DNA from: Fasciola hepatica | Lineage: Eukaryota > Platyhelminthes > Trematoda > Plagiorchiida > Fasciolidae | NCBI GenBank assembly: GCA_948099385.1 | Contig: CANUEZ040000180.1 | Span: forward strand, 4,734,501 to 4,798,500 | DNA: 64,000 nucleotides | Direction: 5' to 3' | Shown: positions 25,881-38,265 of the stretch, in pieces | Layout: every line of letters begins with the position of its first letter | Position numbering within the stretch: the stretch's first letter is position 1 | Notes under the pieces: model-generated | Databases searched by the model: none | Told to the model about the DNA's origin: nothing | The model's input: only the letters and a program-made list of their open reading frames with translations | Program-made: the position numbers and the translations under genes

Positions 25881-27739
25881 AATGGAAGAATCTTCACTCT
25901 GAGTAACTCGATTTCCAAATTCGCTGATAGTTCATCAACTAGCCCAATCGAATTGTTTGCTCGTAATTCTTGGAGCTCAAGCACGTCATTTTCGGACATT
26001 CGAAGTTGTTTAATAATTATCGGACACTTGTCACTGTGCTGTCAAACACATGCGAACTGATCCTGGTCCGCTCCGCTCCACTTCCCTTCGCCCTTGTTCC
26101 CGATTCCAGTTCACCAAAGTTTCCAGTTTCCAGCAGGTAGGTTTCAGTGATATTCACCGAACCATAGAGAGATTTCGGATATGGTCCAGTTACCACCTTT
26201 CATAAACTGTCTGTTTTTACTGCTATGCATCTTAGTTTGTCAAACACAATCAACACGATTGTCCCAGTCTTTTCATCTATGTCTTCATCCGATTTGTAAC
26301 TCAAGTAGCCATGTGATAATAAAAAAATGTACTGTTAATACTAATGAAACAATTCGTATTGGTATTAGGATCTCATTGTGCGTCTCTTCTTTTTGAAACT
26401 TACACAACTGATGAACCTCTGAAGGGGCATGGCGGTTTCGCACATTGAAGTTATTCATCGTGCATCAGAGAGGCTTCACTCAACATGAAAATACGTGACA
26501 TTCTTGAACAACTGTTCCGACTGGATGAGTGGGTCGCTATATAATGAAGCCAAAAAACGAACTACATGCACAGCTGAGTTTCACACGATAGATTTGCGCG
26601 CTTTTGAGACGACATAACACAACTAGCTACATAAAAACACCGTACAATACATCACCCATATATCACTGATGTTGGACTGGTACGACAAAACACCTACAGA
26701 AAGACGGATACACATGGGGTGCATCTTGTTCACAGCATTCTTTACTTCTGTGAGAAGACTTCAGTCGTGAGGGCCTTTTGAAGTTTACGGGCTCAGTTGT
26801 CAACAGTACCTTCTGTACAAAAAAATTGGGATCACCCCTATCTAGCAGAAATCTGATACTTTCGAATCCCAGTTTATACTACTGATCCTACTCTCTCTCT
26901 CTCTTTCTGCCGCTAAACAATAGTGTCTGTTGTATATTTTTGGCTACTGAGAGTAGTATCACTTGTGTGAACTGGAATTGGACAGTATATATAAGGATTT
27001 CTACTGAACTGAGATGATTCCAAATTTTTTGGACAGGCTGCACACAGTCATGGACAAGTAGGCAGGGCATCATATAGTGTTGATATGAAGAAAGCGGTGG
27101 AGAATTGGGTCGAATTGCCTGTCGTGTGATTCTGAACAAGTCAGAGAACAACACGGAAACGGTACTGGCATAGATTTTCATTGATGAGTCGAGTGTTGGT
27201 TTCGCGTGTAGAATCGCATACTTGGCGACAAAAGTACAGAACTATCTTCATTTTTCCGTTTATCTGCACTTCCGTGTTCTGTAATGAAACTATATTTGAT
27301 AAGAACAACGGATTGTTTAACACTATACAGCATACCATATTTTAGGACGAAACTATTCACCATGTGCTAATCAGAATAGAAAATTTAAAAATCTAGGGTG
27401 ATAGATGTATGGAACCCCCGAGCCAGTGCGCTATCCCATAAACAATTTCCCAGAATCAGACTGACCGTTGAACCAGACAAAAATCTGACTAGTTCCGTGT
27501 GTGTATTTGGCGACTGGTAAATCCACGAGAACCGGAATCACTCGGGAATCGTGTGCATTGGAGCTCATGATGCATTCCAGTGTCCTAAGGGCCTTTCATT
27601 CTCGCTGGTTGCAGGTATACACTTTACAGAACTCAAACCGAATTTTACCTACGCAGCTCCACACGAAAATAAACTAACGGATTGTGACGACGAAATATCC
27701 GCTTTTTGCCTAATGGGACTCAGTTTTTTCTGAGATCTC
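25881..27739. other. Unassigned stretch, no gene recognised
   Basis: Only short frames and a CTCTCT tract at 26889-26905. No recognisable motif. It ends where similarity to a Tc1/mariner transposase begins. Confidence 0.5.
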
Positions 27740-28640
27740 CAGGCGATGCAAGAGATCGAGAAATGTTGCTCCACGGTGTTTGGGATGTAACAAGTACTGT
27801 GCTCCTGAAAGACGATCGGGTTGCCCGAAAATCCAACGAATTCGGACGAAAGCAGATTAATTCGTCTATCCTCCAATAACATCTATTCCACGTCGATGTT
27901 GAAAGCTGTAATCAGAGTCAGTGTTTCGAAACAAACGTTACAAAAGATACTCAAAGCTGTTCCGTGGACGAAATACCAAAATACATGAAAATATGTATTG
28001 CTCCTACACCACTGCATGAAGAACAACGCTTATCATGGGCTGAAACACAAGTGGCATGGACAAACAAATGGGAAAATATCTAATTTAGTGGCGAAAAAAA
28101 CAATTTTAGGACCGGATGCTTGGAATTATTGCTGAAATGATGTCAAAAAAGGAGAAGCAATTTTCGATCAAAGGAACAACGACAATAGCTCAGTGATGGA
28201 TTGGGGGGACCTTCTCGGTCTAACGCCGAAGGGAGCTAGTTATAGTTGCGGGGGTATAATATTCCGTTGTGTATAGTCGTACTCTGGAACAGATTTCGCT
28301 CCAGCTACTGACCAGCAGATTACAAGATGACGTCATATTCCCACATGATAATGCTTCTATCTACTACCCGTACACTATAAAATTTTGGCTGCTGTTCTTT
28401 GGGGTCAGGGTCATGCAGTAGCCAGCCTGCAGCTCAGATCTAAACTCGCTTGAGGACCTGTGGGACATACTTCCTCGCCAGGAGTACCAGGATTCCATGG
28501 TTTAAGATGTAAGTAGTATGTTGTTGTACGTCACGATGTCGGGGCATTTCCCTGAAAGCACACGACCAAAGAGTGAACTGATAACTGCCCTTGATTGAGA
28601 ATGGGTTTATATTTACCAAGGTACGAACATTGGCCTTTTA
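27740..28640 (+). pseudogene. Tc1/mariner transposase pseudogene
   Basis: Decayed cut-and-paste transposase of the DDE superfamily. The catalytic half is clear: KWENI then FSGEK near 28070-28105, where families usually have FSDE (so the first catalytic Asp appears to be Gly here). HDNAS at 28344-28358 carries the second Asp. The final block ACSSDLNSLEDLWDILPR, in the same frame, starts at 28428, with the motif core from 28437. One TAG interrupts that frame just before PACSS, where the family usually has Trp. The helix-turn-helix half (27780-28010) is recognisable only in pieces. I could not define terminal inverted repeats; TATGCTTTTGTCGCGCAG at 28917-28934 resembles a Tc1-type end but no partner was found. 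Not functional. Confidence 0.7.
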
Positions 28641-30068
28641 AAATGTATACCGAGAGGATGTATCAAGGCCCTCCAGCAGAATGGCAGTCGCACGTGATTT
28701 TAAGTAATATCTGCTGAAGCCCAGCTGAAGAGGGCGTAATGCTTCTGTCACTCCTTTTTTCGCATCTTCAGATTTAATTAGCTTATAATAAATTATTTTG
28801 CAGTGAAATTTTGTATTCTGCATCCTAATGGGTATTCGGTCGTTCTGATCCGATATAGCATTGTTAGAGAATACGGAAGCGAAAATATGCAGAAAAATGA
28901 GTGTGGGATGGTCCTATGCTTTTGTCGCGCAGCGTGTGATCATCAAAATAACTCCGTCTAGAAAGCAGTACCAAGTTTTCACAACCACAAATCGAATTCC
29001 TATTGAATAAAACTTTATACTGACGAAACGGTGTGCCGACGGGTTCCGACTGTGATAAAGAAGAATGAAGAAATGCTGATGGAGCTGGTCGCGTTACGTA
29101 ACTAAACAGTCACAGGTAAAGTCAGGAGTTGACTATCTTCAATGCTTTTGGCTAACAAGCACACCCCTTCAGGACTCAGTTGGACAGCCGTATAATCTGC
29201 GATCCCACAAAATTACGAACGTATGTGAGTGGATAGCTGACCTGAAGACAAAAATGTTACCAACAGCTCGGAATAATTGTAAGCTGCCATTTTCTGTAAG
29301 TCGGTTAGTCAAGAAGCGTGTTGGGCCTTTTGTGGGTCTCAGTTCCTATTCGCACGGTCCTCACACGCCCTTTTTCTCTCTTGTTTAGCTCAGTGCATCC
29401 ATGTGATCATGTGTACCGCCTAGCCGACACAGGCTCTCAAGAGCGAACTAAAAAACGGAAAGTTGAGAAGTATGCATTATACTAAATACGTTGACTAGGA
29501 GAGAAGCTAACGCTTTAACAAGAAAAAATAAAAGCAAAAACACCGTGATTCTGTCCTATTCGTGAGAAATAAGAAAAACCCATCTGGACCAATTAGTGTT
29601 CACTTTTTCAGTGTACAATCCAACCAGCATCCATGATCTTCTGCGTGCAAACACACACACCATGCACGTATGGTTCATCTTGGTGCAACCCTGGATATCG
29701 ATTATCGCAGTATGCATGTCTCGTGTGCATGATCGGCTTCCACGTCACATAACAGTTTTCGGCAAGTCTGTTCTAACCAATCACATTGCTCATGCGTCGA
29801 TGCCAGTGTGTATGTCCCGTTACGTATTTATGCCTATAAAAAGCCGTATTTTATACAATTCGGTCATTACAAAAACCACGTATTCTGTGCAACACAAAGC
29901 TATTTAAACGTCCTCGATTAGGTTTCCTTTTCTCGATAAAAAGATTCGGCTTATTTTGTTCCTTTGGGAATATGATATGACTTCATCTTGTTTCCATACG
30001 GTCTTACTATAAGCCCGGACTGCCAAAATGTTGATCTTCCAGAGATCGATAGACGAAACACAAACTGA
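28641..30068. other. Unassigned stretch with one promoter-like patch
   Basis: No gene recognised. Around 29776-29845 a CCAAT-like box (AACCAATCACA) and a TATA-like box (CCTATAAAAAGCC) occur about 55 bp apart, as in an LTR or Pol II promoter, but no transcription unit can be tied to them. Confidence 0.4.
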
Positions 30069-30250
30069 ATGGATCACCGGAATGATCGGCTGTGGTCAAA
30101 CAGTCATCACGGTGGGATTTTGACCCTTATACCCCCGGGGTTCGAATCCTCGTGCTGCTACGGCCGGTCACCTTCCCCAGTTGGCGGCTTTCGGTTAGCC
30201 ATGACCCCCTTCCTGGAATATTGTATACCACAGTATGTACTAATGAAGAT
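30069..30250 (+). repeat. tRNA-derived SINE copy
   Basis: A strong box B, GGTTCGAATCC, lies at 30139-30149, preceded by a diverged tRNA-like 5' half. The tail (GTCACCTTCCCCAGTTGG, then GCCATGACCCCCTTCC) matches in order the tail of the copy at 32905-33060, which shows a common repeat family. The upstream part resembles the minus-strand copy at 50185-50300 (shared ATCACGGTG). Confidence 0.55.
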
Positions 30251-31575
30251 GTAGCGAAATGAACCAGGCATTCATCGTTCGCTCTAACGCTGTTGACCTA
30301 GCTGTTCAACTGTCTGTCGAGATAAATGTTTTTTAATAAAATGGGAGTAAATGAAAAAAACAACCAATTCAGGGGTACCAACCTTTCTGGAAAATGAAGG
30401 CAGCTTTGTTGTGCAGTTTGATCAACGACTAGTCCTACACCAGTCAGTGTAGTGATTCGAGTGTCTCCACGCGTGGTCCAATGCGCTATAGCTTCATTTG
30501 CAGTATCCAGCCAATCGCGTACAGCCGGACCGTAAATGTTAGATCGTATAGTTGCAGCGAAGTCGCTTTATGATTGGTCAGGACGTTATCTATTAATGAA
30601 TACATGCTTATTTCTGTATACAAACGAGTGAGCACCAACCAAGTGTAGCACAGTACATTCTCGTTGTTCTTGTCTGCTCTTGCCGTTCTTCCAGTGCCCG
30701 TAGTCCGAGTCCAGGTTATTTCATTATATACGATAGGTCGGTTAAATACGATTTCTGCAGTCAGTTAACATGTCGAGTTCCCAATAACGGGGGAAATGTG
30801 TAGGTAGCGGTGGGGTACCACAGGGTCCCGTATTTGTTTGCAAGATTTATCCTTCGGTTTTTCGTGCTTCGTCGAGGACAGCACTGAACAATCAGAAAGT
30901 ACCACTTGTTGCACGACTTTGTGCGACTTAATCTGGCTGTCTTACGCTTTTGACTACGTATGTGACTGACTGACTCACCTGCATACATGCTTGCGTTTTC
31001 ACTTGCTTGCTTGTACATGCTCTTTCCGTACGTTGCTATTGGATACACGTTCATCCGTACAAACGTGCCTTCCTTCTGCTTACTGAATTCGGGATACAAC
31101 AGGTTTGACTAGACACTTATCTTCCCATCAGTCGTCTGGATCGGCGAGATAGCGATTGTCTCGTTCGCAGTCTCCATCTGAATGTGAGCATGAGGTAGCA
31201 GGAATCAGAAAACGACAGAGTCAAACGCCTTTTCACCGTTTCTCTTTCATCAGCGGTTTAAACGCACATTCTCGCAACATGCTTGAGCATCTTTCACGTA
31301 GGACGAGACGGTAACGAGTCCCACGCGCTAATCGTTAGGCTGTTTTCTGACTCTGTCTATCTCACAAACACACACACACACATCAGTGGTTTTAGGCGCA
31401 CCGTGTTCAGATGAGCTGCCTGATGAATGATTCGACAATAACAACATCGAGCTAGGCAGCAGACGATCAATTTGATTTTTTGGACACCGAAATCTCTCGC
31501 CTACCGTCTGCTGCCTGGCTCGATGTTTCAGAAATATTTGGATGAATCGTATAACAATGGTCAAACGGGCTCGCC
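30251..31575. other. Unassigned stretch, no gene recognised
   Basis: Holds no clear gene. CCAAT/ATTGG motifs occur around 30515-30580. The minus strand near 31215-31250 encodes a short EKAFDSVVF string like part of an RT palm, too short to call. A small CA tract lies at 31368-31382. Confidence 0.4.
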
Positions 31576-32095
31576 TTCTACGTTGATTTTACTGAGGATG
31601 AATATATCATGAACTTACCGACGGTATATATCGAGCATCCGAATGTTGACTGTCAGCTTATGTTCGAGTTCGGCAACGGAGATATCCCGGCCGAACTAAT
31701 GGTTCTCTTCAAAACTACTGGGATATCTTCACCAACGGTAAAATAACCGCTTCCCCACTCCCACCATCCAAATGCGTTCACCGATTTCACTGTGCAGGCT
31801 TAGCCTTCCACATATGCGAGACAGAAGTGCAGTTACGTCATCGAATAACTGAACACATTCCGATATGGTTACATAAAATGATAGAATTCAATCTCGTCAC
31901 AATGACGTCATCAATAAAGTCAACAAATTTTAGGCCATCGATAACGCAACAACTTTGGAAATCGAGACATCGCATCAGCCCCACCAATGTTTTCCAACTC
32001 ATCCACACGAGCACAAACACCAGAATACTAAATTACACCGAAACCTTAGAGATTCATAGTCATAATCCTGACCTGAGCAAACAATATGAATAGAC
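31576..32095 (+). pseudogene. Penelope-like element C-terminal fragment (GIY-YIG)
   Basis: Penelope endonuclease end, plus strand, in at least two frames. The frame through 31680-31745 (AELMVLFKTTGISSPTVK, stop, PLP) aligns residue by residue with the copy at 54934-55608 (ADPVIIFTTNRLTGPSMKEPLP). It continues as KCVHRFHC, then EVQLRHRITEHIPIWLHKM in the frame 31827-32093, then a His-rich C-terminal region ending SKQYE. The YIG tyrosine turn is degraded to FHIC. No RT domain is attached, so the copy is truncated at its 5' end, as most Penelope copies are. The left limit is approximate. Confidence 0.65.
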
Positions 32096-32904
32096 CATCA
32101 ATCTGACCCTATCATCTTGAAAATCTGCCCCATCGTTCCCTTACTTTCCTAGTATGTTGATGTATGTTTGACTCTCAACTGGCTTCCTCCTTATCCTCTA
32201 ACGTTCGTTTTATTCTGACTGTGTGAGCAATCAGCGTGACTGTAGGTGACATTTATCAAGATGCATTGTAGTGTTCCTGGATATATTATCATTATTGTTG
32301 GCTCTGTAGCTGTAGTTTGTTTCCACTAATCCTTCACAGGCGGAGTACGCCTACCGTGCATGTTACGCGGATGTCTTTCAGGTTATATTGTATTGATCCA
32401 AAAGTTAGTTTATGCGCTTGAACGTACTTTTGGATAAGTAGCGATGTTATCTCATATATTTGGACCTGTTGTTTTAGCTGATCCAGTTTTGTGCCAGACT
32501 CTGCATCAGACAAATTGGTTTTATTGGATAAATGGAGTGGGATGCGTGTGTCAATAAAGCAGGAAGATGCTAGTGCATGCAAATCTGTTCATGTCTATCC
32601 AAAAGCTTTTACGTAATCATATGCGAAGGGTAATGCAGATCAGTTGCAAATCGATTCGGAGAACAGCGGATGAAGAATTAGTTTACAGTATAAAAATATA
32701 TGCACGTTTGTGCGTGTTCCGCAAACATAATTGTACTCGCTGATTTATTGACAGAAACAATTGTATTTCAGGAGTGGGATTACTGAATGCGATAAATGTG
32801 AATCTGATTTTGTCACGCAATTCTAGCCTTTGGGAAATTCACCGTAGGAAATGGGTTCAATGGGCACGTGTGGACTGTGGTTCCAAGGGTAGACGCCAGT
32901 CCAG
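32096..32904. other. Unassigned stretch, possibly Penelope 3' flank
   Basis: No gene recognised. The first part follows the Penelope stop and may be its untranslated tail, but it does not resemble the tail of the copy at 55609-55965. Confidence 0.4.
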
Positions 32905-33060
32905 AGTGTGCCCAAATTGATAACCGGTAGTGGCTAAATGGTTGCGATCGTGGAGTGCGAACATCGACATTCCGGGTTCGATCCCCGCCACTGGAGGTCA
33001 ATTTTCCATCTGGCAGCCGTTGATAGGCCACGACCCACTTCTAGAAACATTGTAGGTAAG
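32905..33060 (+). repeat. tRNA-derived SINE copy
   Basis: Box A, TGGCTAAATGG, at 32931-32941, and box B, GGTTCGATCCC, at 32975-32985, at tRNA-like spacing. This is the best-preserved Pol III promoter pair in the window. The tail (TGGCAGCCGTTGATAGGCC, ACGACCCACTTCTAG) matches that of the copy at 30069-30250. Confidence 0.6.
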
Positions 33061-35139
33061 AGAGTTTTCTCAAGGACTTAAGAGAAAAATATCTTATGTG
33101 ACGTTCGTAAATGGTGTTCTTCCGCGATTCTCAGGTTCAGGAAGTTGATTAGTTCATTAAGGTATGTAAATTGACGGTAAATATTTATTCTACATCCCTG
33201 AAGTTCTTAGAGCACGAATGATGAACTTGGGTTAAACTACCCGGATGCTGAAACCGGAAAAATAATTATAATTAGTTGAGAAAGAGATGGGACAATGTGG
33301 TAGTTTTCCATATTCTTCTATTGGTCAAGAGATTTACCAAATGCAAAGTCAAAAATCCAACAGACACCAGAGGAACCAAATTTTGATAGGGTCGGATGAG
33401 AGGAAGTTGTCTTCCGAATATCCCCGTGATTGAGTGAGAACATAATCGAGAATGGGATTCAGCTACATAATTCAAGCCGACAGTGGTTGTTCTGCACTTA
33501 GGCACTAGCAATCATTTGCAATGATTTATCGTGGGATATGAATTTTTCAGCTACCAGCATGAAATCTGGTAATCGTTGAACAAGAATAAAAATTCCCTTT
33601 CTTATACATGATTTGATCATTGCGTAAACATAGATGCAAGCTAGAAGGAATAAATTGGGACAGTGATTCACAGTATTTGCGTCCAGGTGTCGGCGTGATT
33701 TTCTGGTAATCGAGTTATTTTGAACCGCGGTACAACAGATTTGTGCTGTCTACACCGAAGTGAAGTTCAATAAACTGGTCATTTTTTAAACCTCGTAGAC
33801 CACAATAATAAGTGAATGTTAACTCTATATAGAATGACCAGAGGTGTTTTTTGGATAGAAATTAATAGCATGAATTTCAAAGTGTATATGATTCATCGTT
33901 TATGAGAATGCTGGTTCACCTCATTCTCAGCGATTCGTTTTCGGTCATTTTGGGCCGTTTTTGCTCCCTATTCATCCCCTAGACCACTGCGTGTATCATG
34001 ACCGCCGATAATGTACCGTATATAGAAATTTAGTTAATTTCTTTCTTCAACACTGAAAAAATTTTGTATTTGAGCTTCCAGATGGGAATATTATCAAGTA
34101 TATCATTTAAGTTTCTATGATTCCGCTACCGGAAAAGATTTTAACACAAGAGCGGATATTTACACAACTGTGAGGTATCCAATCTACAGTGGAGCTCGCT
34201 ATGGTACATTATCTCACGGCAAAAAGGCCTTACCAGAAGAACTTTTGATATAAAAGGCTGGCCTCTTTTATCCAGATTCGAGAAAATATGAGCAGTGATG
34301 TCGGTGATCTTTGAATAGTTATCTTACACTAGAACTCCCACTACCAATTGGCTTCCACAAGGTAATGCCCAAATTTTCCCTATGATTCTAAGAAAATGGT
34401 TTACAAGGTTAACAATAAGCTTCATGTGTCAGCCAAACGGAAATGTCACTCGAACGAAAACCAAAGGTTAGCAGACAAAAAGTCCCGTCAGTTCCATGAA
34501 TTATTTAGTATCGTTATTAAACTATTATCAATCCAAGGGAGTCATTCATTATCACAGATTCACAAGGCCAGTCAAGCCCGAGCAATGCACAACCGGGAAT
34601 ATCTTTGTCCTTCCCTGGAGATTCCATATGTACCAATTCATTGAAAAAAGGGAATCTGGGACTATTTCGACCGAGTGAAATCCTCACCACGTGCTCACTT
34701 TCATGGGAGGCGATGATCACGTGACAGTAGTTGTCCAGATGTTTTGTCAATTTGATGCAAAGTTTTCAGTATTTCGTTTGACAAAAACAAATCACGATAA
34801 AGAACAGCCACCTTCCAGAAATGATATTTTCTACTGTCCATTTTCTCTACTATAATAAATTTCAATACATTGATGGTTGGCTAAAATCTATTATTTAACT
34901 TGTTTGTTCTATCCTGTTCGCCTACGCTACTGATCAAAAGACCTCCTCAATTTAGGAAAGTTTTATGCGTTCTCCATGGTTAGCTGACTGTGAGAACACG
35001 GACTAAAGGTTAAATATAACGCACGAAAAGCTGTTAAACTCTAAGTTATTATCCGACACCTTATTAGCCGAATGGCTGAGAGCAACAAAATATGGGCTGC
35101 TCGTGTATTTACCCATTAATATTATCTCGGATTGTGTAT
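33061..35139. other. Unassigned stretch, no gene recognised
   Basis: No domain, RNA gene or element recognised. The longest frame (34396-34644 plus, 82 codons) is Lys/His/Ser rich and matches nothing I know. Confidence 0.5.
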
Positions 35140-35560
35140 TCTATTAGGTGCAAGCGGCTGTTAAACCCATCCCTGGATCAATGGCAAAACAATCAGCTGC
35201 TCACGAAACACCAGGATCATTATTGTTCATGACGGCAACACGGTGTTCAGGCAAACCTTCGATGATAGTCTGAGTGATCTGAAGTTCTGTGGTGTCCCAT
35301 TCATCGAGGGTGACGTACGTCAGTTCGCGCAGAGAACCAAAGACTTCCGCCGGCGTAGACTAACCGCACCAGTAGACCCCAAATACATTTTCGGTCAGAT
35401 TCATGTTTGAACTGCAAGCAGCCCAGTCCATGGTCATCATGTTCCGGAAAAGAAGCCGATTCTGGTCAGGTGGTCTATATGTATAGCCGCGTTGTCATGT
35501 CGAAAGATCATGAGGAAAATTGCAAATAACAGATAAAACGTTTAGCGTACTCGGGGTGTG
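35140..35560 (-). pseudogene. Tc1/mariner transposase remnant
   Basis: Catalytic C-terminal part of a second Tc1/mariner transposase, minus strand, diverged from the copy at 27740-28640. HDNAAIH (HDN codons at 35491-35499) carries the second catalytic Asp. After a frameshift come DWAACSSNMNLTENVFGV (near 35375-35430) and, downstream, GSLRELTYVTLDEWD and IEGLPEHRVAVMNNN, the usual C-terminal layout (PDxNxIENxWG, then helix, then NNG). At least one frameshift and one stop. The N-terminal half was not recognised, so it is truncated or too decayed. Confidence 0.62.
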
Positions 35561-37460
35561 GCTACGACCCTTTGAGTTGAAACTAAGTAATCCTGTTCCA
35601 AAGTCAGATATGATAAAGTTCTACTATCTGTTACTTGAGATGCATACTGGTGTTACATTCGTTTGTCCATTGGCCTAAAAGTTGGTGAGAAAATGGACTG
35701 TGAGTGGTTGAAGACTGACAAGGTGGTCATGAGAAGCCAACTTTGTAACATAGTATAATATATATTGAGTCGCTTTCACTGTTTCTCTACTGGTTCCTAC
35801 CAAAGAAAGGTATTTTTTGTGTGTATGGTTATGTATGGTAGGAACAGCCGAAAAATCAGAACAATATATGAAGTGTAAATTTATGGAAAGAGAAATCACC
35901 ATGGTAGTGACCCTGTGACACGGCTTTCCTTCAGTTGACCTTACAGTGGTTTACAATGATTGATTAAAAGCTCCTCCGTAGGTCTAAACGTTGGCGCGTT
36001 TTCCCACCTTGAAAATTACACGGAAGACATTTTCCTGTTGAACTTTGAGTTTCATGACGACCAAATATTTGGCGATAAATGATTAGGGGGTTTCGAGCGG
36101 GCCCGTATTGATCCCAACTGGCTATGTGCATCCGGACTTGGCACCGTGTCTTAAATATAAGTCATAAATTGTTTCAATATTGACTTTTTTCACTACTTCA
36201 GCATTGGAAAGGCTTGTTTCAGAGCCAATGGGTCAAGAGTTTCATTTTACTAGACTCGACGATTTTTCTTTTGTGATCGAATTCGGACCAATCGACAGAT
36301 ACTCTAAAATGATTGATCGAGATATACCAAGTAGGCGAATGTGGATTTCGAGGGGTTACCCCTTATCCGGCATCACTGGTCCATCGCGGGCTGTTTGAGG
36401 ACGTACACAGGATTGACCAGTTTGCAGAACGCCCTGTTCGTTTTTCCATGTTGTAGATTCAGGATCCGACTGATGCGCTTTTTGGGCCAGGGTTCATGGA
36501 GCGGTTCTCTTTAGGTGCGCTTTTGGAGGTTGAACACATGAAACGTCGTGTTACTATAGCTGCTGTCAAAGTTGAAAGAGGTACTGCTGTACAATTCTAA
36601 TTCATGTTTATCCATAAAGGCAGTGGGCAGGATATACCCAGAACCAAGGGACACTGTGTAGTATTAGGAAGAACCCCGTAGTGCTATCTCCGACATTTGA
36701 AACAGAGAACCACAGTTGATTTGAATAAGCTAAACCCGGTAACCAGTCGAGCAGGAGATTGGAAATATTATTATCTATCATTGAATTAGGCAGGTTGTGA
36801 TGGGTTTCATACTCTGTACTTCAAACTTAATTTACGGATTTTCCAACTAATCGGTGACCACCGAACGGAATCCGATCTAAAGATTAACAAAACCCCAAAG
36901 TTCTGGATGTTCCCGCCGCGTAAAAAATGCCAGTAACAACAGAAGCTGTTCTGAGATACGCAGCAATGCTGATTTTGACAAAAAGTGCCGAGTCCCACCT
37001 AGTTTTTCACTATTCTAGCTAATAGCTGATATACTTCGTTTTCCAAATATACCCTAGCCTATTTTGTGACTGTTCAACAAAGTAATTTACCTATGACATC
37101 GGTGATGATAATAATGAACACCCTTTTCTTGTATCCGTGCTATCTGGGTCAAATCCGATTGCTTGGCACTAGAGTAACATAGATGCCTCTGGCCTGTATA
37201 CTCCTTGATGACTGTTCCAACGCCCAACCTCTTGCCACGTTCTTACGGACCTTCCTAAGGTTTCGGATTGTGTTTGGTGCGGCCATTCATCTATTGTCGT
37301 GTGTCAGTAGTTGACGCCATGGTGGCATGCTCTGGCAGTGGTTGCTCGTAACTGGGTATGGGGAGGATATCCTCGCATACGTGATGGGATGGTTGCTCGA
37401 TCTTCAGTGAAGGGCTGGTCATTCGTTCTTGAATGCGGCGATTCTCCCTTGAAATGAATA
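35561..37460. other. Unassigned stretch, no gene recognised
   Basis: No recognisable feature. The first few hundred bases could be the N-terminal half of the Tc1 remnant, too eroded to read. The longest frame outside that (36180-36398 plus, 72 codons) is unassigned. Confidence 0.45.
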
Positions 37461-37910
37461 ATATTGTAACAGGGAATGCTGGGGCCATGGAACGGCGTAA
37501 ACATCAAGGCGAACGAACGGACCAAACAAGGGCCACAGACAAGAGAACAGGTGGCGAATATGTCGGAGGCGTCCCGAAGCAGGCAAAAAGAAGCACACAG
37601 ACGACCAGAGAGGAAGCAGCGGGACCTCCGGCAACCAGCAAGATAGCTCAGGTGAAGGGCTGCCGATCGAGCCGTCAACTGAGACAGTCGGACCAACCGA
37701 AGGGAAATGACGGGCAAGAGAAGCAAGCCATCGGCCACAGGCAAATGGACAGAATGCAGCCGAAGCGCTCAAGCAGCGACAATAGCAATCTTGGTGCCGC
37801 GCAGTCTGGAAAAAAGCCTATATAAGCGACTGTATGTGTGCCATGACTGGACTTGTGTGACCGTGGGAATACAAGTATCCTGCCGTGCGTTGTCGTCTTT
37901 GTTACAATAT
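37461..37910 (+). mobile_element. Probable solo LTR with ATAT target duplication
   Basis: A 442-bp unit, 37465-37906, begins TGTAACA and ends TGTTACA: perfect 7-bp inverted ends with the TG..CA termini of LTR retrotransposons. It is flanked by ATAT on both sides (37461-37464 and 37907-37910), the 4-bp target duplication of many Ty3/Gypsy-like elements. The first 350 bp are GC- and purine-rich, unlike the flanks, and a TATA box (CTATATAAGC) lies at about 37818-37827, leaving about 80 bp for R-U5. No second LTR or internal coding region is nearby, so this looks like a recombined solo LTR. The 130-codon frame across it is probably incidental. ATAT is a low-information duplication. Confidence 0.68.
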
Positions 37911-38211
37911 GACTGAATTGTCCTGTAAGCCGGGCGACCAGTACAGGTGGCTTTGGTGGTGCATAGTCGATATTCGCTTGTAGTAACTTGCCGTGTACGG
38001 GAAAGTGGCTCCCGGGACAAAGTCTTCTCCAATACAAGCGTGGTGGTGCGCATTTGGCACTAACGCTCCGTGGAACTGCAACACCGTTCAACGGCTGGCC
38101 CCTTACTTGTGATCCCCGAAGGTTTCGGCTGAACGGACTGAAGACTGTAAATAGTCTGGTTAATCACGCCATTAGTCCTACTCTTGTACCAGAGGTTAAG
38201 CCATGCGCGTC

Positions 38212-38213
<2 letters not shown>
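37911..38213. other. Unassigned short stretch
   Basis: GC-rich compared with its surroundings. No PBS-like TGG directly follows the LTR and no gene is recognised. Confidence 0.4.

Positions 38214-38261
<48 letters not shown>
38214..38261 (+). repeat. (AT)n microsatellite
   Basis: About 46-48 bases of alternating AT, the longest simple repeat in the window. Confidence 0.97.

Positions 38262-38265
<4 letters not shown>

Noticed and set aside
25459..26060. Overlapping 85-114-codon frames
   Set aside because: Much of their length is C-rich and GT microsatellite sequence.
30537..30770. Possible LTR (TGTTAG...TTAACA)
   Set aside because: Only five terminal bases are inverted and the flanks share no target duplication.
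31215..31240. EKAFDSVVF string on the minus strand, like an RT palm motif
   Set aside because: Nine residues with no supporting RT blocks before or after.
31215..31300. Second hammerhead on the minus strand (CTGATGA near 31250 with GAAA downstream)
   Set aside because: The segment between the two core motifs does not form stem II and no stem I partner is present.
37433..37825. 130-codon charged open frame
   Set aside because: It lies across the probable solo LTR and starts in host flank outside it; no family resemblance.
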